A DNA stretch of 64,000 nucleotides from Tubiluchus corallicola (Eukaryota; Priapulida; Priapulimorpha; Priapulimorphida; Tubiluchidae), in contig JAQGDQ010000067.1 in NCBI GenBank assembly GCA_030141605.1, positions 310,001 to 374,000 on the forward strand, given 5' to 3'. Within the stretch, counting starts at the first letter, position 1; each line of letters opens with the position of its first letter. This document shows positions 27,381-43,500 of this stretch, piece by piece. A program made the translations under genes and the position numbers. Below the pieces are notes generated by a model. That model did no database searches. It was not told the DNA's origin and saw nothing but the letters and a program-made list of their open reading frames with translations.

Positions 27381-30300
27381 ATTTTTACAAATATACACTT
27401 TTTAATAGGTAGCAAATTTAGTCAAATGAACTAATATTAATGATACTTTATGACCGGGTAAAATAAAGTACTAATATTTACATTATATACACACTAGGAC
27501 TCTATATACAAGACGAAATCAGTAGTGACTTTACACTGTTGCAAGATAATCTATTGATATAGCTAACTGACTATTGTCAAGCCCAGCCTCAAGTACTGCA
27601 CCCATTGCTAACAGTGATTCCTTAGTAATATTTCCATTAATAATGGTTTCTCTGTTTGAAATGTTAATATATCATTTCATAAAATCATTTACTTTTAATT
27701 TACGTGACCGGAAAGCAGCACTATTACTAAACCCTTGTGAACTGCTTAGATATTTAAGTTAAACCCAGTTGTGTTTCTGGCATCATTACTAACGACTTTG
27801 CAAAGATACTGTACTGATACGTTCGATGACATAAGACATTGCCTATAAAGTTTACAACTCAAACAGATACATGCCACAACAGAAAGCTTAAATCAGTAAT
27901 CACTGGTAATAAAGTTTACAATTCAAACAGATACATGCCACAACAGAAAGTTTAAATCAATAATTACTGATAATAAATTACTATGTGTGTGCCACGGTAA
28001 AGAAAAAAATTCCTAATTCCAATATTCCAAGCAGTATTTAATCGATCTAGACTCTTTATATCTAATTGCCAAGATTCTGTTAAACTGACTTATTAGTTCA
28101 CCTCATTTTTTTAAGACATCCTTATCATCTCTTAAGTCGAATGTAATAATATTGCCTAAGTGGATGACCTGGGCCACCCAAATTAAAGAAATATTCTGTT
28201 GACAAATATTGAGCAGAGCTGTTGAAAAGCTCTCATTCTTACTGAATTTAAATACACCTATTTTTTATTTTGGCTCCACTGATATTTACAAAATTTACTT
28301 CATATTCTTCGCCATATTTTTTACATATCTTGAGCTTCACTTGTAATGTTCTGCACGAAGGAGATAGTAAACTTAGATTGTCTTCTTTTAAATGCACCAC
28401 AGTAAACTCCAGCAATATTTCAGCCATAACCTGATATTTGCAACTACTTTAATAGTCCACCAAATACTGTTGACGACATAACTGCACCCTGCATGGCACC
28501 ATTTTCTATTGTGATGTTATTAGATCTATGCCCATTCCAGGTGATAAATACATTTTTTTTATATATACGCATTTAGCAAAAATAACAATATTAGCAATGG
28601 AAATTTTCTATCTTTTAAAATTGCAAACAACTTCATAAATCTTACTCTATCAAATGCTTGACTTTCATCAAGTAATACACAATAGGTATCAGTTCCTTTC
28701 TTTAGGTACTATTTTCAGAATCTTTCAGAACAAGACTGCTTATTGTAGTTGACATTTTAAGCTTAAATCTGAATTGTAATTCTGAAGAAACAAGTTTGTT
28801 AGAGTGTTTTATAAGTATAATCCAATCTAATAATTTTCCAACTGACGAAGCCAAAGCAATACCTCTATAGTTCGAACTATTCGTAAAATTACCATTTTCA
28901 TCTTTAGCTATTGGCTGAACCACAGAGGTTTTTAAGTACATTGGGCAGTAAGCATGACTTAACATCATGTTAAACAGCATACAAAGATATACTAATATTT
29001 CATTGGGTGCATAAAGTATGTGATTTGATATGAGCCCTAGAGATCCATCATTTTTTCTATGTTTGATTCTGCATTTTGCATTTACAATGTCTTGAATAGT
29101 AATAGTTGTGTAGTCAGCAGTCTTCAAATCTATTCTTTATTTTTCAAATCTTTTGCAAATTCATTTATCTCACTGCTGTCATAATGCATAAAGATCTTCA
29201 AATTTTTGAGCAAAATGTTCTGCTACATCTTTTGAATCTGACATTCCATTAACGCATGACACTATGGATGATTTTGAATCCCTATTTTTTCTTAGTTCAC
29301 TAAAGAGATCTCCTTATCTGTTTTTAAACATTGTTTTTACCATCTTTTCATTGTTCAATTTAGTTTGGTGTTTCATGGTTTTACATATAACATAATGGTA
29401 TTTTCCTGTCGCATTTCTCATTTCATCAGTGATAACACCCTGTCGCAGTGATTTGTGATTAGCCTCTTCACACTCATCATTCCACTCAAAAATTACTTTG
29501 TTTTTGTACTTTATTTGTGTATGAGGTATGCTGTCTCTAGCTGCCTCAGTACTAGCTTCAACAATTTTGCTGCAATAGACTTTCAATCTGTAAATCATGA
29601 ATTCTGCAATTAACATTTTTACACGTTCGAATTTCATTGCGAACATCTATCAAATTCAACTTTGGGATACTATTTGTCTGTATCTGTTTAGATCCATCTG
29701 AGAACCTCTGTACCATGATGGTTTGCTCTCATATGAGCAAGGAATGCATTGGGATCTCGTTACTTTCATTTAGATCAACAAATATTGGACTGTTATCTGA
29801 TGAGTTTATGCTGCTGTGGTCAACTGATAAACTAGTTAAAATTTCCTCGTATACACTTTGTGATACAAAAAAATGGTCAGTCAGTGACTTTGCTAAACTG
29901 CCATAATTAACACACGAGAAATCAATGCTATACTGCTCATGATTATCACATCTTACTAAGGAATGATCGTTAATAAATGTAAGTGAGGTGTTACTTGGCA
30001 GGTTACCACAAGAGAAATCTGTGTTCCAATCCCCTCCACGAATTACAAGATCTGGATCTGCCTTATTATAATTTCACATATTGTTGTTTAAGGGATAATT
30101 AAAAGATTCCACATCACGACCTGTTGTTTGTACCTAAGTCACAAGGCATGTAACAGTTTACTATAAGAAAGTGACTATCTCCTACGTTTAACATTATAGT
30201 GCAAGAGCTTACTGTCATAATTAATCACAGTAAAATATCTATCCAAGCTAGATTTGTATAAAATTGCTCACCAACCCATATGGACATTCTTTCAGGACAT

Positions 30301-31447
30301 CACTATTTGAGTTTATACCACTTACTTCATGAAAATTAAAGCTGTCATCAAATTGCAATTGACATAAGTGGTCCTAGAACAACCAGTGTTCTTGTATCAG
30401 TAAAACATCATATTTTCTTGAGCACATTATCTTGAATGTACCTTTTCCGCTGCTGGTTAAGCTTGAAAAACCTCTTACATACAACATTCTCAGGCTAAAA
30501 ATTTCCATTTAAGACTTTGTCTAAGTCATGACTTCCAATTTTCACTCTAAAAGAACAATTTCACGCTTCTTTGTGTGGCAGTTTCCAGTCTAAACACAAA
30601 CACAGACCCAGGGTCCAGAGCTTTCAGGGCATCTAATATAGCCACTAAATCTGCCTCTTGCACTGATCTAGTTGTTGACGTATGCTTTGTCTGTTTTTCT
30701 AGACCAACATATAACCCACATTGCTCCCACAGAAAATTCTTTGCTTTGTGAATCTCCTCAGGAATATAATAGCTTAGTATCTATAGCTTCTGTAGTACTG
30801 CTCATCATATTGTAATCACAGTATGAAAGCAGTTCATTCAAGACAGTTGTGCCCTCCTGGTCCCATGCAATGTACTTGTCTCTTTTGTCATCTGTAATCA
30901 CCTATCGACTGGTTCCACTAGTTGCAACACTTTTTCAACAATACAAAATATTTTACAAATTGCTTTCCATTTTACGAAAAAAAATGTTATACTTTTAGTC
31001 TTGAAGGTAACAGTATTTTAAATAGGCCAGTCGTTTTGCTCAGACCGTGAGTTTTCTGTCACTGTAAAAATGTTTTACTCAGCCTCCTATTGCACCACCA
31101 AAAAATCAGTAAAACAGGAGCATGAATCAGACACGTCTTACAACCGCTCTACTGCTACCACAGTATTGATTGTTTATATGCGTCAGGATATGCAATAACA
31201 CATAACCCATTCCTGATATCTGGTAAGTGCCGCTTTCTGTTGCTAAGCAGACACCTGTAACCATTCAGCTAGTCTCCACACTCTTAGTAAAATTTGTTCT
31301 TGCAGAAATGCAAAAGTTTGTTGGTTCCTTATTTTTCTCTTGGGACATTGAAATGTATGACATGGTCTCAGACATACCTGCAAAAGTGAATACATCTGAT
31401 CTGAATGAGGAGCTGGGTCAGGTATTGTATTGCGTATTATTCCTATC

Positions 31448-31501
<54 letters not shown>

Positions 31502-34500
31502 TAACAGATTTTTGAATGGAGAATGCATTTTTAGTTTTGAATCAAATACAAATGGCATCTACCATTTCTTGTGGCAGAGAGTTCCAAATTTCAAAAACTC
31601 TATTCGAAAAGAAAAGTTTAAATACATTCCAAAAACTCTATTCGAAAAGAAAAATTTAAATACATTCAACCTGCAATAATTTTTATATCAAAAAGATTTG
31701 GTGACTTTAATAAATAAGATGATTTAAGTGTAAACCTGATGAGTTGTTTGAAATACACTTTTGGTTACCTAGCCTAGTTATAAACTGGTACCCTAAACAT
31801 GTGACTTGGTAATAATGACTCAGTATTAAGTTTAATATAATTGTAGCATTTGTATTAAGTCTAACTTACAGGCTTATCACAAAAACTTTAAATGCTTATG
31901 TCTTAAACAAATTTTTACAAAGCTAATCAAACATGCATGAGTCAGATGGACTATTTTCGTCTCATACTTGATGTATTCGGCCGGTGTTGATTAGGTATAT
32001 AAAAATAATGCTTTAGATGGTATAATAGTGAATTGTGAAATTTGAAGAAGTTAACATTTTTGTGCATAGTGAATACAGAGTGTAAATACTGAGAGAGTGT
32101 ATGGCTCTTGGGACATCATCAGAAAATATTCTTAAGAAAATTGAATAGTAAAGAAACTAAAATCAGATGTGTTAGTATTAAGACTTAAACCAATTTACAC
32201 AATTTTTAACTTGAGAATGTTATGTTGTTATCAGTTTGATACACTTTTTTCTGAATTTAGGTAGAGTACTTATTCACTGATAAGACTGGAACCCTTACAG
32301 AAAATGACATGGTTTTCCGACAGTGCACAATAAATGGTAAAAAATATGCTGAAGTCGGTAGTATGTTATGTGAAGTGACAGATACGAAACAAGACATCAG
32401 TCCTTTGCCTTTGCGTTATTATACAGTACGTAAATTCCAAACTGTTGTATAACTAGATTTGTTAATACAGTTTGCACATGAAAAATGGCTACGAGAGCAT
32501 TTTAGGAGGCACCCACAAGTTTGCTTACCTGATCTTGATAATGTTGTGTAAAACTTCTTGCATTTTATACAGAAGCATTTGCTCCGTATAAGCAAGAAAA
32601 TGATACTTGTAGTGGAAAGCAGTTTTACTGATATAAATGATTGTAAAGTATTATTTTGATGTTTGTAATATTGTAATATACATTGTAATAACACTTAAAT
32701 AATTGCAATGCTTTCAATGAAACAATATATATTTCATCACTTTTGCTTTTCAGTGTTTCACTTGGTAGGAAGTTTTTATCTTTTTCATTTTGTATTACTG
32801 GTGCCATTTTGTGTCAAATCTGTCTAATTAATTATGGGGGTTTCTCGATATATAGATATAAATACCTGTATGTATGACCATCAGTGATTGTGTGTGTATA
32901 TATATATATATATATATAATATATATAAGATTCAAGGCAACAGCTTCAAAGACGGCACCATTTTCGCATTTCACATATCAAACAAAAGGTCTCGATCTAG
33001 CGTATCTTAGTGATGGTTTATTTCTCGAATCAGGGCCATCCGAAGAAATCTGGAGGACTCCCGCAAGAATGACCTTTTTTACCCGTTTTTAGCAAAGCTT
33101 ATGCCTCATTTCTGGAGATTCAGAACCTGCCATGGACAGTGCCCATAATGGTTAAATAACCCATTTAAAGGAGGGTATAGTAGGCATACTTGAATTCATG
33201 GAAGGCCACATTTTACCGCAACGGGAATTTTCTCAGATGCAACTACCTGATTTTTTTGTAATTTTGTTCGAACGCCGTGTAGAAAAAATGCTCTAGCTGA
33301 ACCTGGTTGGATTCTTGGAAGGAGATACGTAGCTCTTTGGAAAGATGAAGATCAGGTCTACACGATGATGTTGGTCACATTTTAGGATGCCTCCACAAGT
33401 ATTAACTGCTTGTAATTGATCAGAGGTTCCAGTTCAGGTGATTCTCACATGGAAAACTGCTGGTACAAAGCCATTGTTCTTGTAACACGGTAGCTTAAAA
33501 ATACCCTCTGGTTTAGTTTAAGTAGATTTATTTTAATAGACAGTTATAAATGTATACAGTCGTTGCATGATACATTAGACAACACGAAGAATTCTACTGC
33601 TGCTCACTATTACAAAATTTGGAAAATCTTCACGTCAGATAACAGTTCTCACGTCATCCCATTCTCTACCTATAACTTTGCTTCAGCAAAAGCTGCTGTC
33701 TTTGCGTTAAATAATTGCGATAATGTGTAACAGCCAATTAAAGCACAAGAACAGCAAATGGACACTATGTAGGATGTTCACGCATTATGGGTTATATAAG
33801 TGTATTTATAAGCAAAATCTTTTGTGAGGCCTTGGCTAGTTATTTATTTTTTCTTCTAGGCAGAAATAAAAAGTTTCATGGAAGTTCTAGTCGTATGTCA
33901 TACAATACATGTACACAAGCAAGATCAAGGGAACAAGCACAAAGTGTTAGAATATCAAGCTTCTTCACCTGATGAAAAAGCATTGGCTGAAGCTTGTAGA
34001 CGGTAAGCCTGTATTTGAACAGAAATAACGATTGCTTTCTCTTGTTAATTGTAATTTTTCAATGTTGTCTCACTTCTTAGTACAAGGTCTATTTTATATT
34101 TAAAACAGACTTAGACTTGTTATTCCAGTATAAGAGCAAAACTGAATAATACGTACATACAGAGCAAACTTCTTTACTTCATAACGAAATACGTGCTGAC
34201 TGAAACTGTCTAAATAAAATAGGAATGACAACCAAGTTTCCAACGTATACACTTGTTGAAGGACAAGTGTGTGGCTTTCCCATCCCGCAGTGCTTACAGT
34301 ACCTATTCATAATACTATCTAAACATTTATCTGTAATAGACAGTCAATCAAAATTCAAACATGTGAAACTCAAACTGAATTATATTACACCTTATATTAA
34401 TCTTGCTGCAAGTGGTATATTAACACCTGTTCATAACATTGTTATAGGTTTGGTATAACTTTTCTGGGCACAAAAGGCAATAGGAGTGACATATTAATGA

Positions 34501-37500
34501 AGGATGAAGTTTTTTCATATGAGATTTTACATGTTTTGGACTTTGATGCAACTAGAAAATGCATGAGCATAATAGTAAAGACTCCTCAAGGTGGGTAGTG
34601 TAATAACTGCTGTAAAGTACTATGAGAACATTCAATTCGTATTAGTACAAAATAGGCTTAACTGAAATAATTTAGTTATTCAAATGTCTTTTGTTGCAGC
34701 AGCAGTTACTTATGACTTTATATATTAAGATTTTTATCTATTTTTAATACAGGTGAAATTTACCTGCTGTGCAAAGGAGCAGAATCAACACTTTTGTCGT
34801 TAGTTACTAGTGGCCCAAAAGAAAAAACTTTAGAGCATGTTAATGATTTTGCAGTGGTAAGTACCTTATCTTGCACACAACCATTAATGCACACAGCAAC
34901 ACTTCAAAAAATATAAACTATTGCTGCTAAAATCGAAAAAGTGCAAGCTAAATTTTTGGCTAATCTGGCTTCAAAAGCCTTGATTGCGAAGTGATATTTT
35001 TGCAACGCACCTTTCCAAGAAAATTGCATGAGTTTACTAATGACGCATTTGTAACGTAATTGATTATTGGCTGAGCAATTAAAATTATGTAATTGCAAAC
35101 AAAACTGATGGTGTGGGTCAAAAGAGCACTGTCTCTATGTGAAACAAGGACAGTTTGCATTTGCATTTGATCTTGATATTTAATCACCCAACTACTCTCA
35201 TTGAATACATGCCTAGTGATAAGAAGTGACAAAACTAAGCAGTGCGTTTCATTTTCTGATTAATATGCTGATTCAGGTAACTTTATGCATCATCCAGTGT
35301 TTTATACTTCTACTGAATGCCTACCAATTATGAAAGCCAAATCATGCTGCCTATAGCCAGCAGCAAATTAAATACTAGTGTAAATTATGCACCTAGAAAT
35401 TATTGTGTCTGGATTTCCAGCAAGCATTAAGTTTATGGTTTATAATAATCTTCAGTGATGGTAGTGACAATGATAAAAGTAAAAATCAATGCTGTTTACT
35501 TATTTGCAGTGAGGCTTTCAAACATATGCTCTTTTTTACACAATGAGATTCCTTTCTAGCAGTATGAAGCTGCTTGGCTTGGTTTTTTAATAATAAAAGT
35601 GATTCTAAATTTCCAGTACATAAATGTATTTCTTTGTTAGGATGTCAAAAATGACTTCGTTTGTTGTACTGATTTAGTGCAAAAATTCGACCTTTCTCAG
35701 CAATATCAATTTGTCTATCTGTCTATATGTTTAATGGATGCAATCTCAATGACTAACTTAATTTTATTTTGCTGTTGTTGTCCTGTCTTTAAAGCTACTG
35801 TCCATTACTTCAGGCTGGGCTCCGAACTCTAGTAATGGCAAACAAGAAATTAAATGAGGAACAGTACAGCATTTATGACGGCTTATTAAACAAAGCTAGA
35901 AGTTCTTTACATAATCGGGAAGAAAAGGTTTGTTCTATTAATCAATGCTGTCTTGAAGTTAGTAATTCAATACGAGCATTTTACGTGTGCCTGTTCTTCT
36001 GTTAACATTCCATTTATAAATAATTGTAAACAATATATATATCTATATTTATATTAATATTATGTTTATATTATATATAATATCATATTTATGTTATATA
36101 TATTATCGTTATTCAAACTTTAGTTTGTACACTTAGTTACTTAATAATACTTTCTTAATAACTTTAGGCTGGCATGATATTGTATTAAAATGTTTTACTT
36201 AGCAAGAATATCATTGATGTGAAAAAATTCTTTGGAATATCAGCTAAATGAACTATTTAATAATTGCATCATGATTGCATTTATCAAAGATATTTGAATT
36301 TTAATAATATCTAACATATATTACTTATGCTTCTATGTGGCTGTACAAGATTGGAGGCTACAGCTTCAACTACAGCACCATTTTGGGAATCTGTATATCA
36401 AATGACAGTCTGTCGGTCTCGTGTCTTCTCATTGATGCAAATCGGTGCTACAGTGAGAAACGAAGGGTGAAAAACTTCTAAAAATGGCCATTTTTCGCCC
36501 GTTTTTTTTAACTCCCACTCCTTATTTTGAAAGATCCGGAATGTGCCTGAGGTGTGGTGCCTATAATGGTTGGATAGCCCATGCAACGTTGAGTGCAGTA
36601 GGGCTATTTAGATTTCGCAAAAGCACCACATTTTTCCGGACCTAGCATCCGGATTTTTTTTTACATTTTCACTGAACACTATGCAAAAAAATGTCCTAGT
36701 GGTCTTTGGTGGGAGTCTTGAAAGGAAATATGCAGCTCAATGCAAGGAAGAGGAACTGGGCTATACGATATTGTGGGTTTCTTTATCGACCTCTTCTACC
36801 ATACCCCAAAAGAACAGAATAATTCCAAGTTTTTTTGTGATTCTGTCTCTGGGAAAGTATAGGCACAAACCCATTGTTAGTGACATCTTTCATGATATTC
36901 TGCGTACAGACTTCACTTCATTAGCTGCCGACAGTTGAACTTGTATCTGTTGAGAATTAGCAGCCTACATTCAGTACTGTCATTACGGAAACAGTAAGCA
37001 AAGACCGTATAGAATGTTTGCGCATTATTGATCATTGATTGATGGTCTAATAGCATTTTTCATCGCAAACTGCACAAGAAGTTTTTGCATTGTTTCACTA
37101 GGCTGTTGTTTCTGTTTTTTGTCGTCATTATTGTAACTATCTCGCCCCATCGGTGGCTGTAGCAACAGCATGGTGTGGCACGGATGATGTAGCATGGTAA
37201 GGCATGCGCATGTCGTGTGGTGCAGCTTGTAAGGTGTGGTGTGTTGTGGTGCGAGTGATGTGATGTAGTGGTGCTTCTTTTGCTGTATTTGCCTAATTAA
37301 TTATTATAGTTTTAAATGTTTTCAGTATTTACATGTTTTTTGTGTAGATAGCTGAAGTGTATAGTGTGATTGAAAGAGATCTACATTTGTTGGGTGCAAG
37401 TGCGGTAGAAGACAGACTCCAGGATGGTGTACAAGAGACAATAGAAGCGCTTAGAGCCGCTGGAATCAAGGTAAAATACTTTTCTGTACTCTTAGACTTT

Positions 37501-40500
37501 TTAGATTACTGAGCAGCAATATAATGAAAAAAGAAGTCAATGAACAGAAAAACAAAACTGCAAGAGGCATTATTGAATAAATAATGGAAGCGTATTTAAT
37601 TTTGATAGTATCTAATTTCATGCAAATACTTTTGATCTGGCTAAGTTTTTGAGAGTTACTTTCCTTAGAGCAGGAGAATAAAAGCTTGAGCATAAAACTA
37701 TTTTTCCATACTCTGTTTTTTTGTAAGAACAGTGTAAAAACTGTACTTGTAGTAAGCTTGTTAGTTTCTGGTTTTCTACCAGGAATGAGAAGAATAATTT
37801 ACAAATTTGCAGTTTGCTAGAAATCCACATTTTTCTGTTAACAGCTATCTGCAACAGCAGCACATCTAAATATTTCAAATCTGTGATCCATTTCTGATCT
37901 GCAAACCTGTTCATAAGACTAATTTTAATTAAAATTTAATTTAAGAGCATGGAATTGAATTCTTTTAGCAAATCCTGTGCAACGAGAACTTACATTTTGA
38001 AAAACGTGCCATTATCGAATGTTAGGTAATACCCTCATGTCAAAATAAAAAACTGGTTTATTTGCAAAATACAGAGCTCACTTCCTGTGTTGCGCATAGC
38101 TTCTTACAATGTGCAATATACAGCTTCCCACGATGCACTGTCTAATCCAATGCGCAAAAAATGTTGTGTGTCTTCATCCAGTCCAGTCGTGGGACTGTTG
38201 TCCGCTCATCCCTGTATCCTCCCAAATTATAGGTTCAATACTTAGTGAACACAAGCTATACCACACAAGCTATACAAGTGAACAGGGGTTTGTTAACAAA
38301 CCAACACATAAACAGATTAACCTGTTTTTGCAAAACATTTTTTCTGAATAGGGCAAAATTCCAACAATATATGAAGAACTGAAAGACTTGGATAATATTT
38401 CATTTTCAAATCATCTAGTACTTGCTATATTTTAAATATAAAGCTGTAATATTAGCTGCCTCCTCCTAAAATACTAAACAAAGTGAAAGTTTCTATCTTC
38501 ATGTCACATGGAATTTGCTACTTAGCTAAATATCACATGCAGAGAAAGCTTACTGACTTTTTATGGGAAGGTTATGTAAGACTTTAATGTCACGTAAAGG
38601 AGCATACATGCCTCCCTATTCAACCATTTGAACTTTGCTCTGTAATGTGTAAACTTACATACGGGATTCAATTTATCACACTTTTAAATTGTACTGATTA
38701 GAGCAGAATTAAATCACAATGAAATTTACTACATTGCATTTATAGGAAATCATTTCTGTTTGTAAATTTACGATATGTAGTACTTTGAATGAATTTTTCG
38801 TGTTTTTTCTGTGTTGTGTTTTCTCTTTATCTCTGTAAATAGTGTGTGTTTAGTTTTATTATAAAAAAAGAGTTAGTTATGTGAATTTATCCACAGTCTA
38901 TTGATAGTTGTAATGTACTATTTTCTCCTCAGTTTCACTGAGCTTTCTTCACCTGAAAAGTTGTGTAGTGGCACTCCCGCAGATAGAGGTACATCACCCC
39001 TTTAGACAGTCTGTTCCCATTCAGCTTTAATGGGATCTAATGGGATGAACCTGAACTGGTTTTGCTACATTAAGGTGTTTTTTAAATGGATCAATGCTTA
39101 ATTTTTGCCTCAGTTATATCACGCGAGAGCTTGTTCCAAGGATCTAGTGTTAAGAATGAATATATGTAACATCGTTTTGTCCAACTGCTCTGAATACAAC
39201 ATTCAAGTTTGCATAAGCGTACTGTAGTATGTTATTGTTTGTTTCAGTCGATATCTTGTAATGTAATCATCCATGTAGGTTTTGTCAATACAGTGTAGAA
39301 TCATATATGTTTATGGTCATGCCATATCTTAGATGTACTTAGACCGAGTTGTTAGACTGAATTGTTATATGCAAATTTAGAATCTGCGATTTTCTTTAAA
39401 CTTTGTTACTCTAATTATTTAAGTTAACTCTATTTTATTTCATAGATCCAGGAAAGAAAAGTCGCTAATGTGTCTGTAATTACTGTAATAGCTGTCTGTT
39501 TTCAGCCTTCACAATAACAAGATTTGCCATTTTACAGCCATCAGCCATCTTGTTACATGACATTTATTGCTGGTAGTAAATACGAAAATTGTTTATTTTT
39601 GATCCTAGTGCGCCTATTTTTGGTGTGTAAATTTAAGGATTTTTTTGTAATGAATGACATATTACTAACTCATAACACTCATACCAATGACAAACCAATA
39701 AAATGGAATCTTGTGATTATCAGTCACAACTTACTATTGAACACCATGATTATCATCGGATACTGCCAAACATGCAGATCATATAATTAAACTGGCACTT
39801 GCTAGTATGTTTTGAATCAATTTGCATTTATTTATTTGGATTGTTCTTGAAGTCGTGTTACTGTTTGCTCGAAGCGTTTCTTAAACTCTCCACTCTGGAA
39901 CTGTGGTTTACCTTCCGCTAGTGTTTTTGCACAGCATTCTTTCAGGAATGGCATTGCTGTTTTCACATTGTTGAGGTATGCTTCAATCTTGGGAACTGTG
40001 GAAAAATCCCAGTCAAACAGGTTGAGTTCATCAATAGTTGATGTTAAGGATATGTCGGCTATTGTAATGTTGTTGCCTGTTACGTACTTCTTTTCCCCAA
40101 TCATGCTTTCTAAAATTTTCAAAGCATCACTAATGGCCTTTTCTAGTTTAGCATTTTCTTGCCTTTTACCTTGGATGAACACCTGATCAACCTGAAAACA
40201 TAGCAGATAGTAAGAACTTAGATGGACTTAGATACACTAAGAGTTCGTTATTAAACATGTTTAGTTTGCTATAAAAATGGAGGAATAATCATGTTCAGGG
40301 CACATGGTGGAAAATATAATTAGCCCTTTTAGGCCACAAACTTTCCACTTGATAAAAATGTTTCATTTGCCACAAAAAATGATGATATCATCATATTCAG
40401 TACAACTTACAACAATAATTATGGATTTTATCATGGGCGCTGCCAGCATTTGAAAAATTTGATGCACAAGCATCTAGGGGGTCTATACATTGCATTCTAT

Positions 40501-43500
40501 TGTAGTAGTCACATATCTTAAAAGCAAGTTCGTAATACACTGCACAGACAAGTTCACTAGTTTAAAACTCATTATGACACCTAAAACTCGTGACTCTTAA
40601 TTTCTTAATGACACTACTAGCGTGAAGGGATGGGCAGGCCCCTTGGCCCACACCCTAAATGCAGAAGTGCAGTTACAGTTGGCTAAAAACTGTCTAGACG
40701 ACAGAAATCGATAAGATAATCGACACTATGTAAGTGACACACATAAACATAACTTCACTACGTAAATCAGCTTACTGCTCTGGGATTGCTCAATCAAACA
40801 AGGGGTTGATGTATTTCTTTGTTTACTGCTAAAAACTGATTTTTTTATTATCAGGAGCTTCTGTCAACTGATCAGCTGAATTTATAATAATAAAAATTTG
40901 TGGATCTAAACTGAGAGCGGTTTAAAGACATGGAGTTGCCTTCAAGCAAAAGCAAAATGATTTTTGTCTCAGTCCAGCACTGGATATGACATTCATGGCA
41001 TACACGTTATTTCTACAAGCTATTTAGATTATATTTAAAAGGCCATTTTATTTATTTTCAATGTTTTTCTGTCTTACTTACAAAAAATTGCGAGACTGCT
41101 GAAAATATTTTTCCGAGGTCAAAATCCAAATATTTGTCAATCTCAGCTCGCTGCCGATCATCACTTGGGTACAACTTGGTCTCTTTGGCATATTTGTTCA
41201 CCAAGTATCGTAAAATTGCACGACTGCAAAAATATGACAATTTGTTATTTCATAAAAGAACATTAATTTTTTTTTGCCTTAAGCTTAAGAAAAATTTCCT
41301 AACTGATTAATTAAGAGCTCAGAAAAAACTTTGCTGAGATTTTTTAGTTTTATTTCAAAGATTAAATAACATAGGTTAAACAGTAGAATGTGAAGGAGTA
41401 GTTCATTTTCTGACAAAAATTTCATATTTATTAATATAACTGCTGTCAGGTAATATGGGTAATAAGTGCTATTTCTTAATCAAAGAACCTTACCACATTT
41501 CAGTGGACAACAACTCAGTCTAGGATAGCCAAGTTTTTTATTGAAAAACGTTTACTCAATTACCTTTCCCAGAGTATGAAGTCACCATCTTTTATGATTG
41601 GTACGCAGTGTTGAGGATTCATCTGAAAAAAATAGATAAGAAGTGAAAATTTGCTTTTTGCTACCTCTAGGATAATTATGTATGTAAATGTAAGAGTAGG
41701 AAAATTCCTCTAATTTAGTATTGTAAGAGCATGATAGATGACAGCCTCTAATTCAGTGATGTATGTTGACCTGATTCGATGGCATTGACTTGACTAGTTG
41801 CAAAAATGAGCAGTGCTTCTTCACTTGGCTGGTTTAACTAACTCATAAGCAAGACTAAGCACATGCTTAGGGCACCAAGGCTCAAGGGACACCAAGCTAG
41901 ACACAAAAAAAATTGAAAACAGACAATAATTTTAGTAAAGTATGTTAAAGAAGTCTTTCATAGTTCAAAATGCGATGGCAACAGGAGAATGATTATTTTT
42001 TTCTGTTGGCAAGCACCGTACCTTTTCTTGTAGCTGACTTGTTTAATTAAAATCTCATTTTTACGTCGATAAAGAATTCAAGGGCATACAGAGCAATGGA
42101 GTTTGTGTTATATATAATATTGTATAATTTGTATCACATAACATGTATGCTTTGACCCACATGTGGGTCAAAAGATAGAGCTGGACACCAATTGCCTGAA
42201 GTGCTTAGGGTACCAACACTCCTTAATCCGAAGCTGGTTGTGCATACTGTTTAGCTTGTTCAAAACAACTTGAGTGATTAGGTTATGATTGGGCTATGAT
42301 TGCACAAAAATATGACTGTTCTATAGTTGTGGAAACAAATTATCTGTGTTAAAAGGAGAGAGATTGCAATTTTCTTATTGTGGAATCCAACTTCCAATGC
42401 AAAACAAAGTTATTACAACAAAGTCATGTTTCTGGCAACTCGGGTTTTCTTGGTTTTCATCAGTCAGAGTAGTGCATGTTGCTTGCAAATCACTACAATA
42501 TTGAGAAATCAATCCAATATGTGAACAATAATATTCACTGAATATTTTAGTTCCATGTGATGCATCACGTTATCATAGTGAGCCAAACTATTTCACAGTT
42601 ACTGTAACTTCACGGCAGCCAGGTAAAATGACTACATCATTTTAAGGAATAGTTTACTGAGCTTACTCATTCTTGTGAATGCAATGCTTTTACACGATTA
42701 AATTCTGATTGATCATTGTTAGGTTTAGTGACTCATTAGGGAACCTGTAATTTGACCTTGACCACAGAATTGCATAAGCTGTTCCTAAATAAATAAATCT
42801 TTTGTTTTACATTATGCTTACATAACGTAAATGCCTCTAATTGGACGGTAATCTCACAAAATTAAAACACAACCCGTAAAAACTTTATAAGAGGCAAACG
42901 ATAAATGACCTTTAAGTCCATGCTTGGAATTGCAGCCTGCATGCGTGCTTGCTGTTTATTATACACAAGAGAACAATTGAACACTAAATGGTTGGGAGTT
43001 TGATGGTCAATACCACAATCGCGTCTGCTCGTCCCATCGTTAGGTAATCCTACTAGCTGGTTTCAGTGCTGGATCTTTGTGGACCACAACGTGGTCGAGA
43101 ACAACTCGATTTCGTCTTCTTTATACGTTAACAGTAGTTGCGAAACATCGCTTAATTTATCGTTATAACGTACGTCTTTTGTTGTGTTCAAGCGTAGGCA
43201 GGGGTTAGCGGTGGCACATAGCTAAAAATTGTCTGGGGCACAGGCATCAAACGGATTATAATTTGCTAATGAAAGAAAGGGCATATTCTGGTCATTGCGT
43301 GTCACTCACACATTCTGGTCATTGTGTGTCACTCACACAAACGCATTCGTATCGATTTATTTTACTAAAAAAATAAAAATTAATATAAGATGAATTTGGG
43401 CCCTTTAAAAATTATCAACCCCTGGCTTCCAATATACGCCGAATATACGTAGACTTACAACTGCTACGAGTTATCACCTACCTTAAAATATATAACATCA

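Noticed and set aside
31227-31499. 90-codon frame ending in IYIYIY
   Set aside because: It is flippase exon 12 with intron on both sides, running into the TA microsatellite.
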